Of a stretch of 64,000 nucleotides of DNA, positions 33,869-44,404 are shown in pieces. The DNA lies in contig NW_026728918.1 in the NCBI RefSeq assembly GCF_030272615.1, positions 374,001 through 438,000 on the forward strand, given 5' to 3'. Position 1 is the first letter of the stretch. Each line of letters starts with the position of its first letter. The stretch is from Cryptomeria japonica. Lineage: Eukaryota; Streptophyta; Pinopsida; Cupressales; Cupressaceae. Below the pieces are notes generated by a model, which saw nothing but the letters and a program-made list of their open reading frames with translations, was not told the origin of the DNA and did no database searches. The position numbers were made by a program, and so were the translations under genes.

Positions 33869-35926
33869 GTTTTTGATTAAGGGTAGATATGTTTTGAGGG
33901 GACTACAAACCTCGTACAACAGGTTTTGAGGGGACCCAAAACCCCACAAGTTTTGAAGGGACCTGAAACCCTCAGATTTTACCAGGATATGGAACCCACA
34001 GTACAACGCTCCTAAACAAAAAGAGCATCACCATACCAACAGCCACACTAAACACTGGATATAAACTCATCCCTAACACATACAAAAGGGTTTTACAAGG
34101 CTCCCTAAACCTACAAATATGTCCATGGGTGTATCCAGGCACCCATCACCTTCAAAAACACCAGATTACAATAATTCAACACATTCTCACAATCTAGACA
34201 AATGGGGTTTTGAACTATGGCTACCCTATCCTTCATCATGAGTTTTAAACTGGCTCTCACAACCAACACACAAGGGTTTTCATAGGCTCCCTTAACATGT
34301 AACAAAGTATTCAGTGTGCCAACAACACAACTTACCCTTAACCAAAAACCACAACTAGCCAGTCTGGCCCCTTTAAAATTGCTAGCATCCAGCTTGCCTA
34401 TTGGAAGAACAAAACTCCCACAACTAACACAAATGGAAAAGAGAAAAAGACTAAAAGCACAAGCAGCATACCACAAAACTTTGGGTTTTACCAGGCTCCC
34501 ACAAACTCAATCAAAAGGGGGATATTGAAAGGCATCCCAAATCTTTAAGATGGGTTTTAAAATGGATCCCATAACCAGCAGGAAGAAACTCGTAACCACC
34601 CAGCATCTGATCAGACCCCACCTTTCAGCACAGCACCTCTCCACCTCTATAGGACAAGGACCCACCTTAATAGGGGTTGAAAGGAAAGAGACCAACAGAA
34701 AAAAGAGCCAATCTTCTAACCTCAAAAAAAAGTCCAGCAACCAACAAGTAACCTCATAATGCTTAGCTAGATATAAGGGTTTTGAATAGGCTCCCAAAAC
34801 CTTGAACAAAAGGAGAGGCATGCACCAGAAAGACTCTATTCCAGCAATCTTCACCAAAATATCCACATTTATAGGAGATGAGGGTAAAATACCCAACAAC
34901 ATAAAAAAAAATCAAGAGCACAACCAACCTCGAAAAATAGGGGCTCCAAAACCCCTAGCAGGAGCTATCGCACAAAACTCAGTCCCCAACTCTTCCCTCT
35001 ATAGAAGAATGGTCCACCTCAATAGGACAAACTGAGATAAATGGAAAAATGTCAGCCTATAAGACACCATAGAATATCTTGAAAAGAATAGATCCAAAAA
35101 ATCCCTCACAATCTGCAATAGACAACTCTGAATAGCCACACCAAAAAAAAATAGGGACCTCCCACACAGAGGCCCCCCATCGACACCAAAACTTTCCCAT
35201 AGGGCAGAGTACAACCTATGGGCAAAAGGGAAACCAGGAAAACACAAAAAATACATTCTCCTTAAACTCCACTCGGATCCCAAACAACCCCCTCACTCCA
35301 AGGCTCGATATAGAAAGCACATTCTACGGATAGAGAAAGGAAAGCAATCACCGCATCCACCACAACTAGAGCCAAGCAACTGCAGGACCAATGTACATGA
35401 GAGGAAGCACTGACAAAAAGAGAGGCCAACAGGCTTGGACAAAAATCCCCATCGCAACACACAACCCCAACCTCACTCGAAAAGACCCCCATAGAGAACA
35501 CCCTCAGCTTAACATATCCATCATCGATCATAAGAAGACCAACGGGCAAAGAAGAATTAAAGCCAGCTAAAAAAAAAAGCCCTTCTGCCAAACGAGCAAC
35601 GGTCGAGCACAAACAAACCACGGGGCAAAAATAAAATGCCCTTAACAACCCCACACGAAGCATCAGACCCGACCCCAACCTTCTTAAGATCACTACAAGA
35701 AGCCAAAAGGGAGGAGGGGCACCACACAAGCAGCGTCTTGAGCAGTTTCTGAGCACAACCATCCTCCCAATGTTTACACTAGTCACACCTCCCCTTCTAC
35801 GCCATGGCTTCCTAAAACACTAGTCGCACTTCCACTTCTGCTCCTTATCCCGCCCATGCTTTTTTGAATATTGCAATTTGTTGTGATTGTATAGTTTATA
35901 CATCACCATGTTATTGGATATCCATA
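33869..35926 (-). mobile_element. LINE-like unit, left arm
   Basis: A 2.06-kb unit flanked by a 15-bp duplication, GGTTTCTTAATAAAT (33,854-33,868) and GGTTGCTTAATAAAT (35,927-35,941). Its minus-strand 3' end (CCCTTAATCAAAAA after a GGTTTCAGGTCCCTTCAAAA phrase) resembles the tails of the insertions at 3,600 and 45,029. The longest frame (35,262-35,786, minus, 174 codons) shares stretches such as GLMLRVGLLRA, VFSSEVG and LSVECAFYIEPW with the right arm. I recognise no RT or other domain. It may be the 3' part of a LINE or a passenger transcript moved by LINE machinery. Confidence 0.6.
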
Positions 35927-35941
35927 GGTTGCTTAATAAAT

Positions 35942-36440
35942 ATTAACTTATATCAAACGAGTAATTAATGGTCCTAAAGTTAATTTTAAGTTATTTTAAA
36001 AGATAATTAAATGATTAAAATAACGGAATTAGGAAAACATAGAAGAGAAGAAATTTGTAATAGAGTTCACCAAAATGCTACGTCTTCGGGTCCATCTCCA
36101 ATGAGTGACCGGTCCTTAATTAATCCACAAATTCTCCTTGTTCTCTAATGAGATGTACAAAATTTCCCCTTCTTCAAGTAAAAATAAACTTGAGTTAAAG
36201 CCTTTCTCAACTATTTGCATATAGTTGAATTCAAATAATTATCTAATTCGCAATTTCCTCACCCATTCCTCACAAGCCAAAATCTCCCCCCTTAAATACT
36301 ATTTTGATATTCTAATTAGAGGTTTATTATAATATTTTATATCCCATAAAAATAAGCCCAAAATCCTATGATATCCCATCGGCTTAATAATATATTTCAA
36401 AATCCTTATAAAAATGGGCTTTTATAGATTCTGGAATTAA
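35942..36440. other. Unassigned AT-rich DNA
   Basis: No gene or repeat recognised between the LINE-like unit and the SINE-like element. Confidence 0.5.
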
Positions 36441-36454
36441 CAAAAATTGTGTTA

Positions 36455-36540
36455 GTTGATGACCGTATGATATAGTGGTCTGGAGGAATTTTAGCTATAT
36501 GAGTGGTCAGTGTTCAAACCCACCAGACCACCTTGTTAGG
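36455..36540 (+). mobile_element. Possible tRNA-derived SINE head
   Basis: A box-A-like GATATAGTGGTCTGG (36,469-36,483) is followed about 30 bp later by a box-B-like GTGTTCAAACCC (36,510-36,521). This is the spacing of an internal RNA polymerase III promoter. A body with CCACCAGACCACC and GGTTTAGACCCACTAGAC follows. No tail or target duplication could be delimited. It is not an intact tRNA gene, since no cloverleaf with paired acceptor stem is evident. Confidence 0.35.
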
Positions 36541-36599
36541 TGGTTGGGGTTTAGACCCACTAGACTAGACTTGACTAAACATATTTGGTAAAATATGTT

Positions 36600-37930
36600 G
36601 TCTAGGATGAAAGAACAACAAACACAATAAACACTTAACCTAACTTTTGGAAAAAATGGAAGATGACAAAGAGGCTCCTCGAAGCCCAAATTTACACTAG
36701 TTATAACACAAGAAAAGACACACTAATTACATTGTAACACTCTAGAATCAGTATCATAGACTATAATAGAATCAAGTCCACATCTTGGTATCTCTACATA
36801 ACAAGGACATGTAGGGAACTCCTGGACTTGAATCATGACCCAATCACCTCTCCACAAAAGTTGCAATTAGCTAATAAGTTGAGGATTTATGTTTCGACCA
36901 AATGAAGTACCTATGGTGAGTAACTTTAGGGTGTGATGATGTACCCTTGCACTAAAAACACCACAATCACTTAATTAATAAGGTTTCTAGTTGCAATTCA
37001 GGGATGCCTAAGTACATGCTACAATAGTGAGGCACTCAAGTCTCTAATCGACCTGGCACAGCCCATATGTCCACATCCCAATTGACATCACACGAAACTA
37101 TTATAAACACTTAATCTTTGGCTCTTTACTTTACCTTATTGATATAGCAACCCAAAGAAAAATACCAGAGGTCAACCCTAGGGGGATGAAAACCCTAGGA
37201 AGGCCTTCTACTAAATGATAAAAGAGGGGACATTATTGCACATTTCTACTACACCCAAGTTCCATGAGGGAAAGGGGAGAGGATATGTGTGTGAAACGGT
37301 TATGGTTCACCTGATAGAAATATGCAAGGACACCGAATATGGAGGGAACTCATTCTTTAGCATAAGGAATTTGAAGTGTTCTCTATGCTAGGAAATCACA
37401 AGAACACTTTATACTAGCTCTCAATCAAACATTAGTACTATTATAGTTTTTCTCCCTCTATACTATGCAATCAAATGTTAAAACTTTTATATTCTGGTGG
37501 AAGTTCATTTTGGTGGATATATGATGGTTGGACATATCAACCATGTTGAAGATAATTATTCCTCGAAGTATAGGGATCATTAGGTCTCACAGTGAGATAC
37601 ATGACCTAAGCACACCGACATGTTTATAGGGTGAGTTCTATTTATTTTAGGATGTGATCAAATAGATTATTCATCTTTCAAAGATAGCTCCCTTCTTCTC
37701 TTATAATTCAGATTTCCTAATGTTTGATTGTTTCATATATTGAGTGTTTGATCATATTTTCTCATCGCTATAGAATCTTTTTGACCATTACGAGTGCCTA
37801 GGCATTGCATGGACTACAACTCTGAATTTTTGAGTCTGATGCTACCTTTTCAACTAAGCATTCCATTATTGTTGTCAATGTATTTCATTTCATTATAATT
37901 CAATCTATTGTAGTGGTTAAGTTATTAAAC
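36600..37930. other. Unassigned DNA
   Basis: No convincing frame, LTR or repeat partner seen. The minus frame at 36,507-36,689 is short and unremarkable. Confidence 0.5.
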
Positions 37931-38420
37931 TAGCCATTTACATTTTTTAGAAGAATTGAATGAGATGTTACAAGAAGATCTAATTACTTCTACACCTAAA
38001 TATAATAGATGCATTAAATGTTTTTGTAAACATTACTTTGATATTACTCTCCGCTCGAAAGTACAATATAATAAATTTGAGGTGAATAATAAAATTAAAT
38101 ATAATCGTAATATTATAAATAGATGCAATCGTTGATAGACAAAATCAACATTAATTGGACAAGATTTGATGATTTCCAAGAAATACAATACAACCACGAA
38201 CACATCACATCACCTCATATATCAATCCTTGAAAAAGATAAATACCATGACCTGCCAATTGCTTTTATTGATCATTTACTAAATTCAACTCATTTATACT
38301 AGTTCGAATCTAACTTACTAAGAAGTTTGCCTTGATAAATCTCAAGCAGTCAAACGATATTCACCTCAACAGACAAAAGAATGCATAAATTTCTGCAATA
38401 TTCAACAGTCATGGCTCTGC
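37930..38420 (-). other. 3' flank of peptide gene 1, conserved with gene 2
   Basis: It aligns with 45,395-45,810 (shared AATTGAATGAGATGT, GAGGTGAATAATAAAATTAA, GTTGATAGACAAAATCA, CAAACGATATTCA-like phrases). The paralogues therefore arose by genomic duplication including downstream DNA, not by retroposition. Confidence 0.75.
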
Positions 38421-38533
38421 TATATTTAGCTAGCGACTAATATATACTACGTGTTTAGCCCTCTCCACTGATAAGCAGTGAAGATAGAGATCTGCAGTAG
38501 TTTTTCATTTTTACTGGAAATATGATATGGTGG

Positions 38534-38755
38534 TCAGGCACAGTTCTTTGCACAGACGCCTCCACCATCAGCGCAGCGTGCAATTTGCCAAGGGCAGCAA
38601 AAGTGGGCAGGAGGACATTCATCGTGGCTAAAACACTCGTTGTCAGTGTCGCACTGCGCTGAAACCATTCTCAACCCTTCAAATATCACCACCAACATTA
38701 ATAGTATTAAAAACTTCTTCTCAAACTGCATGACTCCTAATTTCATTGCACCCAT
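38534..38755 (-). CDS. Small secreted eight-cysteine peptide, gene 1
   Basis: 73 codons, single exon. The start MGAMKLGVMQF is chosen because it aligns with the paralogue and lies about 45 bp from a TATA-like TATTTAA. A second Met (MQFEKKF) is an alternative start. Residues 9-33 form a signal peptide (hydrophobic FLILLMLVVIF, likely cut after VSA), so the product should be secreted. The mature part of about 40 residues has eight Cys in the pattern C-x5-C-x5-C-x5-CC-x6-C-x6-C-x3-C, consistent with four disulfides. The central C-x5-CP-x4-CC block resembles WAP-type and granulin-type cores, but I cannot assign a family. The frame is intact amid decayed DNA. Plausible roles are defence or signalling; that is inference. 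Confidence 0.8.
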   Translation of the reverse strand: MGAMKLGVMQFEKKFLILLMLVVIFEGLRMVSAQCDTDNECFSHDECPPAHFCCPWQIARCADGGGVCAKNCA

Positions 38756-38794
38756 TCTTGTTTGGCGAGTGATTGAATAACAGTGTATGCTGTG

Positions 38795-38810
38795 CTTAAA
38801 TAAGTGATTT
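38795..38810 (-). promoter_or_regulatory. TATA-like box of peptide gene 1
   Basis: Minus-strand CACTTATTTAAGCAC, conserved at gene 2 as CACTTATTTAAGTAC, about 45-50 bp upstream of the chosen start codon. The conserved ACAGCATAC phrase follows in both. Confidence 0.5.
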
Positions 38811-38814
38811 GGAC

Positions 38815-39220
38815 GTTCTGTTCAAGGAAAGGTAGGACAAATATATGAAATAATAATCTCCTCCTCGTGCAGTGTTTGGTTTTTTTGGTTGTTTGATTGT
38901 TTGGGCCGACTGTTTATGCTGGGAAGAATCCAGGGCTTTTATTTGAGGTGTTTGGAAGAGGAATCTGAAACGGCAGTAGAAATTTAATGGAATTTGATAA
39001 TATGTAAGATATGTATTATGTTATGTATATGTTATATGCAGTGGGAAACGTTTTCTTATTTATAAAACTTTGGGAAACCCCTCAAATGAGACTCACATTA
39101 TATTTTTATAACGATTTTAACATGTTAGATCTAATTGCAAGGTTTAATTTGATAAATGCAGCTCACATACGTGGATGCCAGCTTATAATCTAAAGTGCAA
39201 ATCTAGAAAGCTAAGTTTAA
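38815..39220 (-). promoter_or_regulatory. Upstream region of peptide gene 1, multi-copy
   Basis: The proximal part (38,860-38,990: AATAATCTCCTCCTCGTGCA, GGAAGAGGAATCTGAAACGG) recurs at 46,160-46,225 and, without a gene, at 51,555-51,675. The distal part (39,040-39,220: GGGAAACGTTTTCTTATTTA, AAACTTTGGGAAACCC) recurs at 40,480-40,530, 46,305-46,455 and 50,385-50,570. Conservation of several separate stretches suggests shared promoter elements or simply recent duplication. Confidence 0.55.
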
Positions 39221-39516
39221 AAATGAAAGAGAAAACAGAGCTGGAAAAAAGAAGACTGCAATAGAAAAATATAATGATATTGAAAAACTAGAATTCATTA
39301 ACTTGTAAAATAATTACAGTAAGCTGTCTTTTATAGACAACAAGACTTCTCCATTCCAATGAATATGAGTAGAAAGAATAAAACAAAAAAACAATAAAAT
39401 TGTTTTATCTAAAACAAGGTTTTAGGTAGAAGTTGAGAGATCGCAAATGATGTTTTATTAAAACATAAAGCTGAAAGCTAAAAAACAGAAAGCGTGATTT
39501 GCTAAACTCCAACACA

Positions 39517-40430
39517 TCATTCCAATCGCATAGCTTTGATCTTATCTTCAATCTCCCCCTGAATGATCAATAAAGGTGAGTCCCACTGATTTCTGAAGGC
39601 AATAAAACTTGTGGTTGGAAGAGCTTTGGTGAAAATATCAGCAACTTGTTCAGATGAAGGACACAACTGCAACTCCACTTGTCCATCTTGAACCCAGTCA
39701 TGAATGTAATGATGTTGATTCTCTATGTGCTTCATTCTGGCATGAAACATGGGATTATTTGTCATGAAAATAGTTCTATTGTTATCACAATAGATGGTGG
39801 CTGGATGCTCCGGAGCCAAATATAAATCTATCAATATCCGTCTAATCCAAATTGCTTGACAACTTGCTGATGAAGTTGCCATGTATTTCTGCTTCTGTTG
39901 AAGAAAAAGCCACTATTACCTATTTTGTACTATTCCAAGATACAACTCTAGAGCCAAATGAAAAAAACATAACTTGATGTAGATTTCCTATCATCCACTG
40001 AACTAGCCCAATCTGAATCTGTGTAACCAACTAGCTCAAACTATACTATGAGAGAATACTCAATGCCAAAATTTTGTGTACCACTCACATACATCATAAT
40101 TCTTTTAAAAGTCTACCAATGTGACTCATGTGGATCCTACATGAACCGAGAGATGAGGCTCGGAACATACATAATATCAAGCCTACTGGTTGTGAGGTAT
40201 ATGAGGCCACCAACCAAACTCCTATACCAAGTAGCATCAACCTTGGGACTAGCATCTTCCTTGGTTAATTTTTCACCAAGTGCTTTGCATGCCATCATTC
40301 GAAACTTCTTCAATAAATCAACTACATACTTAGTTTGGGAAATAAATATACCTTCTCACATTTGTGTACTTCCACACCAAGAAAATAGTGCATGAGTCCT
40401 AGATCCGACATTTCAAATTCTTGTTTCATT
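39517..40430 (-). pseudogene. Ty1/copia RT-RNase H relic inserted upstream of peptide gene 1
   Basis: Minus-strand order: GIFISQTKYVVDLLKKFRM, then WYRSLVGGLIYLTTSRLDIM, then ELVGYTDSDWASSVDDRKST. The open frame 39,517-39,882 follows (MATSSASCQAIWIRR, KHIENQHHYIHDWV, SEQVADIFTKALP). These are the C-terminal RT connection and RNase H of a copia pol distinct from the one at 25-33 kb. Stops interrupt it at 40,0xx and near 39,9xx. A polypurine AGGGGGAGAT (39,551-39,560) lies inside its C-terminus. The LTR would start between there and TGTTGGAG at 39,514. Confidence 0.85.
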
Positions 40431-40439
40431 TTATCGGAG

Positions 40440-40530
40440 AATAGTGCATAACATATGTATTATGTTATCGGAGAATGGTGGGAAACGTTTTTCTTATGTA
40501 TAAAACTTTGGGAAACGTTTTATAACTATA
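40440..40530 (-). repeat. Orphan copy of the peptide-gene upstream module
   Basis: TATGTATTATGTTATCGGAG and GGGAAACGTTTTTCTTAT followed by AAAACTTTGGGAAACG match the distal upstream regions of the peptide genes. The copia relic splits this copy from the one next to gene 1. Confidence 0.65.
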
Positions 40531-40739
40531 TGTTAACATATACATGTGTATAATTATAACTATGTCTATAGCAGGGTGACGGAAACGTATATTTTGACCT
40601 GAACATATGGAACCATTGCACTCTCTACTTGTGTGAAAAACTATTATCGAGTATCCTATTATTCTTATTCTCGTGGAGAGTTAATTGAGTTAACTGATTT
40701 GATGAACTGGTCAGGATTTGAACATGTGTTGTAGGATTT

Positions 40740-41280
40740 TGAAATTGAAATTCATTTTGATTTTGATTTAAATTTGAATTTTGATTTTTGAATAATGAAA
40801 TTCAAATGCACATTCCGCCGAAATTTGATGAAATTCAAATTTGAGGAATTGGAATTAGATGAAATTCAAATTTAGGGGGGATTTGGAGGAATTAAAGTTA
40901 ATTAATTGAATAATTTAAGTGAAATTATTTAATCATTAGAAATGCAATTAATTAAATAATAAAGTTTATTTAAGTAAGGAATAAATCATAATTAATATTT
41001 AATTAATATTTGAAGAAAGGTTTAAATGACTAATTGATTAAGAAATAGAAATTGGATAATTAGTATTTGTAGAAGGTGTTGATTAAGTCAGTTGAGAAGA
41101 AATATGATTATATTAATTAAAGAATTAAAGAATTACTTAATTAATTAGATGAATAATTAGTGTGCGATTAGTGAGACATTTTTAGGTCTCTACATTTATT
41201 ATGAATAATTATTGATTGATAGTTAATTTTTTTCATAAAATGTCAAATGAAAGACCTTGAAATGGCCATACCGTCATAAA
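40740..41280. other. AT-rich DNA with reiterated GATGAAATTCAAATTT
   Basis: GATGAAATTCAAATTT and its reverse complement-like variants recur several times between 40,745 and 40,880, giving potential fold-back structure. The rest is AT-rich and unassigned. Confidence 0.5.
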
Positions 41281-41309
41281 ATTTTCTTATGATAACCTTC
41301 AAATGTTGA

Positions 41310-41943
41310 TGAATTTGGTAACCTTGCATACCAAGAGTGCCCTCCCTTCAAGGAAGTAGAAATTGAAGAAAAATAATTTGAACCTTCTCAAGATTTGTAT
41401 CCAGTTCCTGAAAAATTTCTTAAAGGTTCAAATATTGATGAACCTAATCTACATCTAGAGGTTTCTCTCCTTGGGGATGAAGAAATCATGGAAGGTGAAT
41501 TTGGACTTATCAAGGATGTGAATCCAGTCCTTGAAAAAATTGTAGAACTTTTACATATAGATGAAGTTGATAATTGTGTGCATCTAGAGGGTTTTCCCAG
41601 CAAAGAAAAAGAAACTAAGCAAGGAGAAAATATTTTTTTAGAAAACCTTCAAAAGTTGATGAATTTGGTAACCTTGCATACCAAGAGTGCCCTCCCTTCA
41701 AGGAAGTAGAAATTGAAGAAAAATAATTTGAACCTTCTCAAGATTTGTATCCAGTTCCTAAAAAATTTAAGAACTTCAAATTCTGATGAACTTGATGATC
41801 CTGTACATCTGGATGACCTGGCCTTCAGGGATGAAGAAATTGAGGAACAAGAATTTGTTCCGCACCCGCATTTTGATGGAGGCTTTCCTTTACAGATAAA
41901 TATGAATGTTGTTATGGATGAAGTGAATGTTGAGATACTATAA
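41310..41943 (+). pseudogene. Acidic internally repeated protein relic
   Basis: Two plus frames (41,395-41,709 and 41,713-41,943) plus upstream codons form one highly acidic sequence. Three diverged units can be lined up: YPVPEKFLKGSNIDEPNLHL ... GDEEIMEGEF, NPVLEKIVELLHIDEVDN ... VHLEG, and IQFLKNLRTSNSDELDDPVH ... RDEEIEEQEF. It ends HPHFDGGFPLQINMNVVMDE and a stop. A DNA segment of about 125 bp (41,292-41,420) is repeated almost exactly at 41,645-41,772, causing a frame change. No signal peptide or known domain. It may be an unknown host protein or a retroelement accessory frame. Confidence 0.4.
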
Positions 41944-42003
41944 TTCGAATGGATTTTGTTTAGATGGCCCATCGGTAGTAAATATGAATAGCTTCTAAAT
42001 TAC

Positions 42004-44069
42004 ATGGATATCCACTAACATGGTGATATATTAACTATGCAATCACAACAAATTACAATATTTAAAAAAGCATGGACAGGATAAGGAGCGGAAGTGGATG
42101 CGCTACTAGTGTTTCAAAAAGCCATGGCGTAGAAGGGGGAGTCTTAGAAGATGGGGATGGTAAAGATGATGACAAATTTAAATGTTGGGAGGACAATTAT
42201 GCTCGGAAACTACTAGAGACGCTGCGTGCGTGCTGTCACACCTCCTTTTTGGCTACTTGGAGTGATCTCAAGTAGGTCGGGGTCGGGTCTGATGCTTCGT
42301 GTGGGGTTGTTAAGGGCACTTAACTTTTGCCCCATGGTTTGTTCGTGCTCGGTCGTTGCCCGTTTGGAGGATCGGTTTGCTCTTTGGAAGAAGGGCTTGT
42401 TGTTTTAGTTGTCTTTAACTCTGCTTTTCCCATTGATCTTCTGATGATCGATGCTAGATCTGTTGAGTTGAGGGTGTTCTTTATGGAAGTCTTTTCGGGT
42501 GAGGTTGGGGCTCTACATGGCGATGGGGATTTTTGTCCTATCCTCTCGACCTCTCTTTTCGTCAATGCTTCCTCTTGTGGACATTGGTCCTGTGGCTCCT
42601 TGGCTCTAGTTGTGGTGGATGCAATGATTGTTTTCCTTTCTCTATCCGTAGAATGTTCTTTCTCAGTCGAGCCTTGGAATGAGGGGGTTATTTGGGATCC
42701 AGGTGGAGTTTCAGGAGAATGGTTTTTTTGTGTTTACCTGGTTTCCCTTTTCCCCATAGGTTGTATTCTGCCCCATGGGAAATTTCTGTTGTGGGTGGGT
42801 GTGGGAGATCCCTTTTCTTTTTTGGTGTGGCTATTTAGAATTGTCTCTTGCCGATTGTGAAGGAGTTTTTGGATCTAGTATTTTCAAGAGATTGTCTGGT
42901 GTTTTACAGGCTGTTTTTTTTTTCATTTATCTCAGTTTGTCCTCTTGAGGTAGATCATTCTTCTATAGAGGGGAAGAGTTGTGGGATAAGTTTTGTGGGA
43001 TGGCTCCTCTTGGGCGTTTTGGAACTGTTGTTTTTTGAGGCTGGTTGTGCTCTTTCTTTTGTTTCTTTGCTATTGGGGTTTTTACCCTCATCTCCTATAA
43101 AGGTAGATATTTTTGTGTAGCTTGCTGGAATAGTCTTTCTGGTATAGGCCTCTCCTTTTGTTCAAGGTTTTGGGATCCTATTAAAAACCCTTCTATCCAG
43201 CTAAGAATTATGAGGTTACTTGTTGGTTGCTGGACTTTGTTTTGAGGTTAGAAGCTTGGCTCTTTCCTTTTAGCCCCTATTGATGTGGGTCCTTGTCCTA
43301 TAGAGGTGGAGAGGTGTTGTGTTGAAAGTTGGGCTCTAATCAGATGTTGGGTGGTTACAAGTTTCTTCTTGCTAGTTATGGGATCCATTTTAAAACCCAT
43401 CTTGAAGATTTGGGATGCCTTTCAATATCCCCCTTTTGACTTAGTTTGTGGGAGCCTGGTAAAACCCATAGTTTGGTTGTTTGTTTCTTATGCTTGTAGT
43501 ATTTTTCTCTTTTCCATTTGTGCTGGTTCTAGGAGTTTTGTTCTTCCCATAGGCAAGCTGGATACTAGCAATTTTAAAGGGCCCAGTCTGGCCAGTTGTG
43601 GTTTGGTTAAGGGTTAGTTGTGATGTTGGTAGGGTGAATACTTTGTTACAGGTTAAGGGAGCCTGGGAAAACCCTTGTGTGTTACTTGTGAGAGGTAGTT
43701 TAAAACTCATGATGAAGGATAGGGGAGCCCTTCAAGACCCCATTTATCAAGACTGTGAGAATATATTGAATTATTGTAATCTGGTGTTGTTGAAGGTGAT
43801 GGGTATCTAGTGTTGTTGAAGGTGATGGGTACCTGGATACACCAATGGACACATTTTTAGGTTTAGGGAGCCTTGTAAAACTCTTGTGTATGTGTTAGGG
43901 ATGATTTTATGTCCAGTTTTTGGTGTGGCTATTGGTATGTTGATGCCCTTTTCTTTTAGTAGTGTTGTACTATGGGTTCCAAATCCTGGTAAAATTTGAG
44001 GGTTTCGGGTCCCTTCAAAACCTGTGGGGTTTCAGGTCCCCTCAAAACATGTTTACCCTTAATCAAAAA
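42004..44069 (+). mobile_element. LINE-like unit, right arm
   Basis: Plus-strand counterpart of 33,869-35,926. Frames 42,072-42,275 (MDRIRSGSGCATSVSKSHGV), 42,226-42,408 and 42,327-42,860 together cover the region that is one 174-codon frame in the left arm, with frameshifts between. Its 3' half carries many copies of a GGGAGCC-x4-AAAACCC phrase. No RT domain is seen in this 2-kb segment. Confidence 0.6.
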
Positions 44070-44096
44070 CATTTATTAAGAAAGCATCATCAATCC

Positions 44097-44404
44097 AAAT
44101 AGATCATATCACCAATAGGATATTTTCATTGATGTAAAGTACTATGGAAGCCTCAAAATTATTAATGTGTAATGATGATGTTAGAAAATTATAGGACCAT
44201 CAAATATTGGGTAGACCTAGAGGATTGTGCAAGCTATAGATTAATAATAAGTTTCTAGCTTATGATCTAAATTCCATTATGGCATTCATGTACCAAGGCT
44301 ATATTGCTAGTTATGTCCACCCCTTACATGATGTCCATATATATACATAGACACACTAATAGATGTTGTTATCTATGGATAGATTGTCTCTATACTCCTA
44401 ACCA
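44097..44404 (-). repeat. Copia LTR, right arm
   Basis: Reverse complement of the LTR at 33,532-33,840, without adjacent pol. It starts TGGTTAGGAGTATAGAGA on the minus strand. Confidence 0.75.

Larger units (their letters stand above)
33532..35926. repeat. Left arm of a large inverted repeat
   Basis: LTR plus LINE-like unit. The reverse complement matches 42,004-44,404 along its length with roughly a tenth of positions differing and several indels. The arms are separated by 6.1 kb. Confidence 0.85.
42004..44404. repeat. Right arm of the large inverted repeat
   Basis: Inverted match of 33,532-35,926. The similarity ends at the LTR edge (44,404) on one side and at the LINE 5' end (42,004) on the other. 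The 15-bp sequence next to the LINE 3' end (ATTTATTAAGAAA) is the same as in the left arm, so the arms derive from one insertion that was later duplicated. Confidence 0.85.

Noticed and set aside
35262-35786. 174-codon frame as a host membrane protein gene
   Set aside because: It lies within a repeated LINE-like unit, is frameshifted in the other arm, and has no recognised domain.
36507-36521. Functional tRNA gene
   Set aside because: Internal box-like sequences are present, but no acceptor stem or anticodon arm could be paired.
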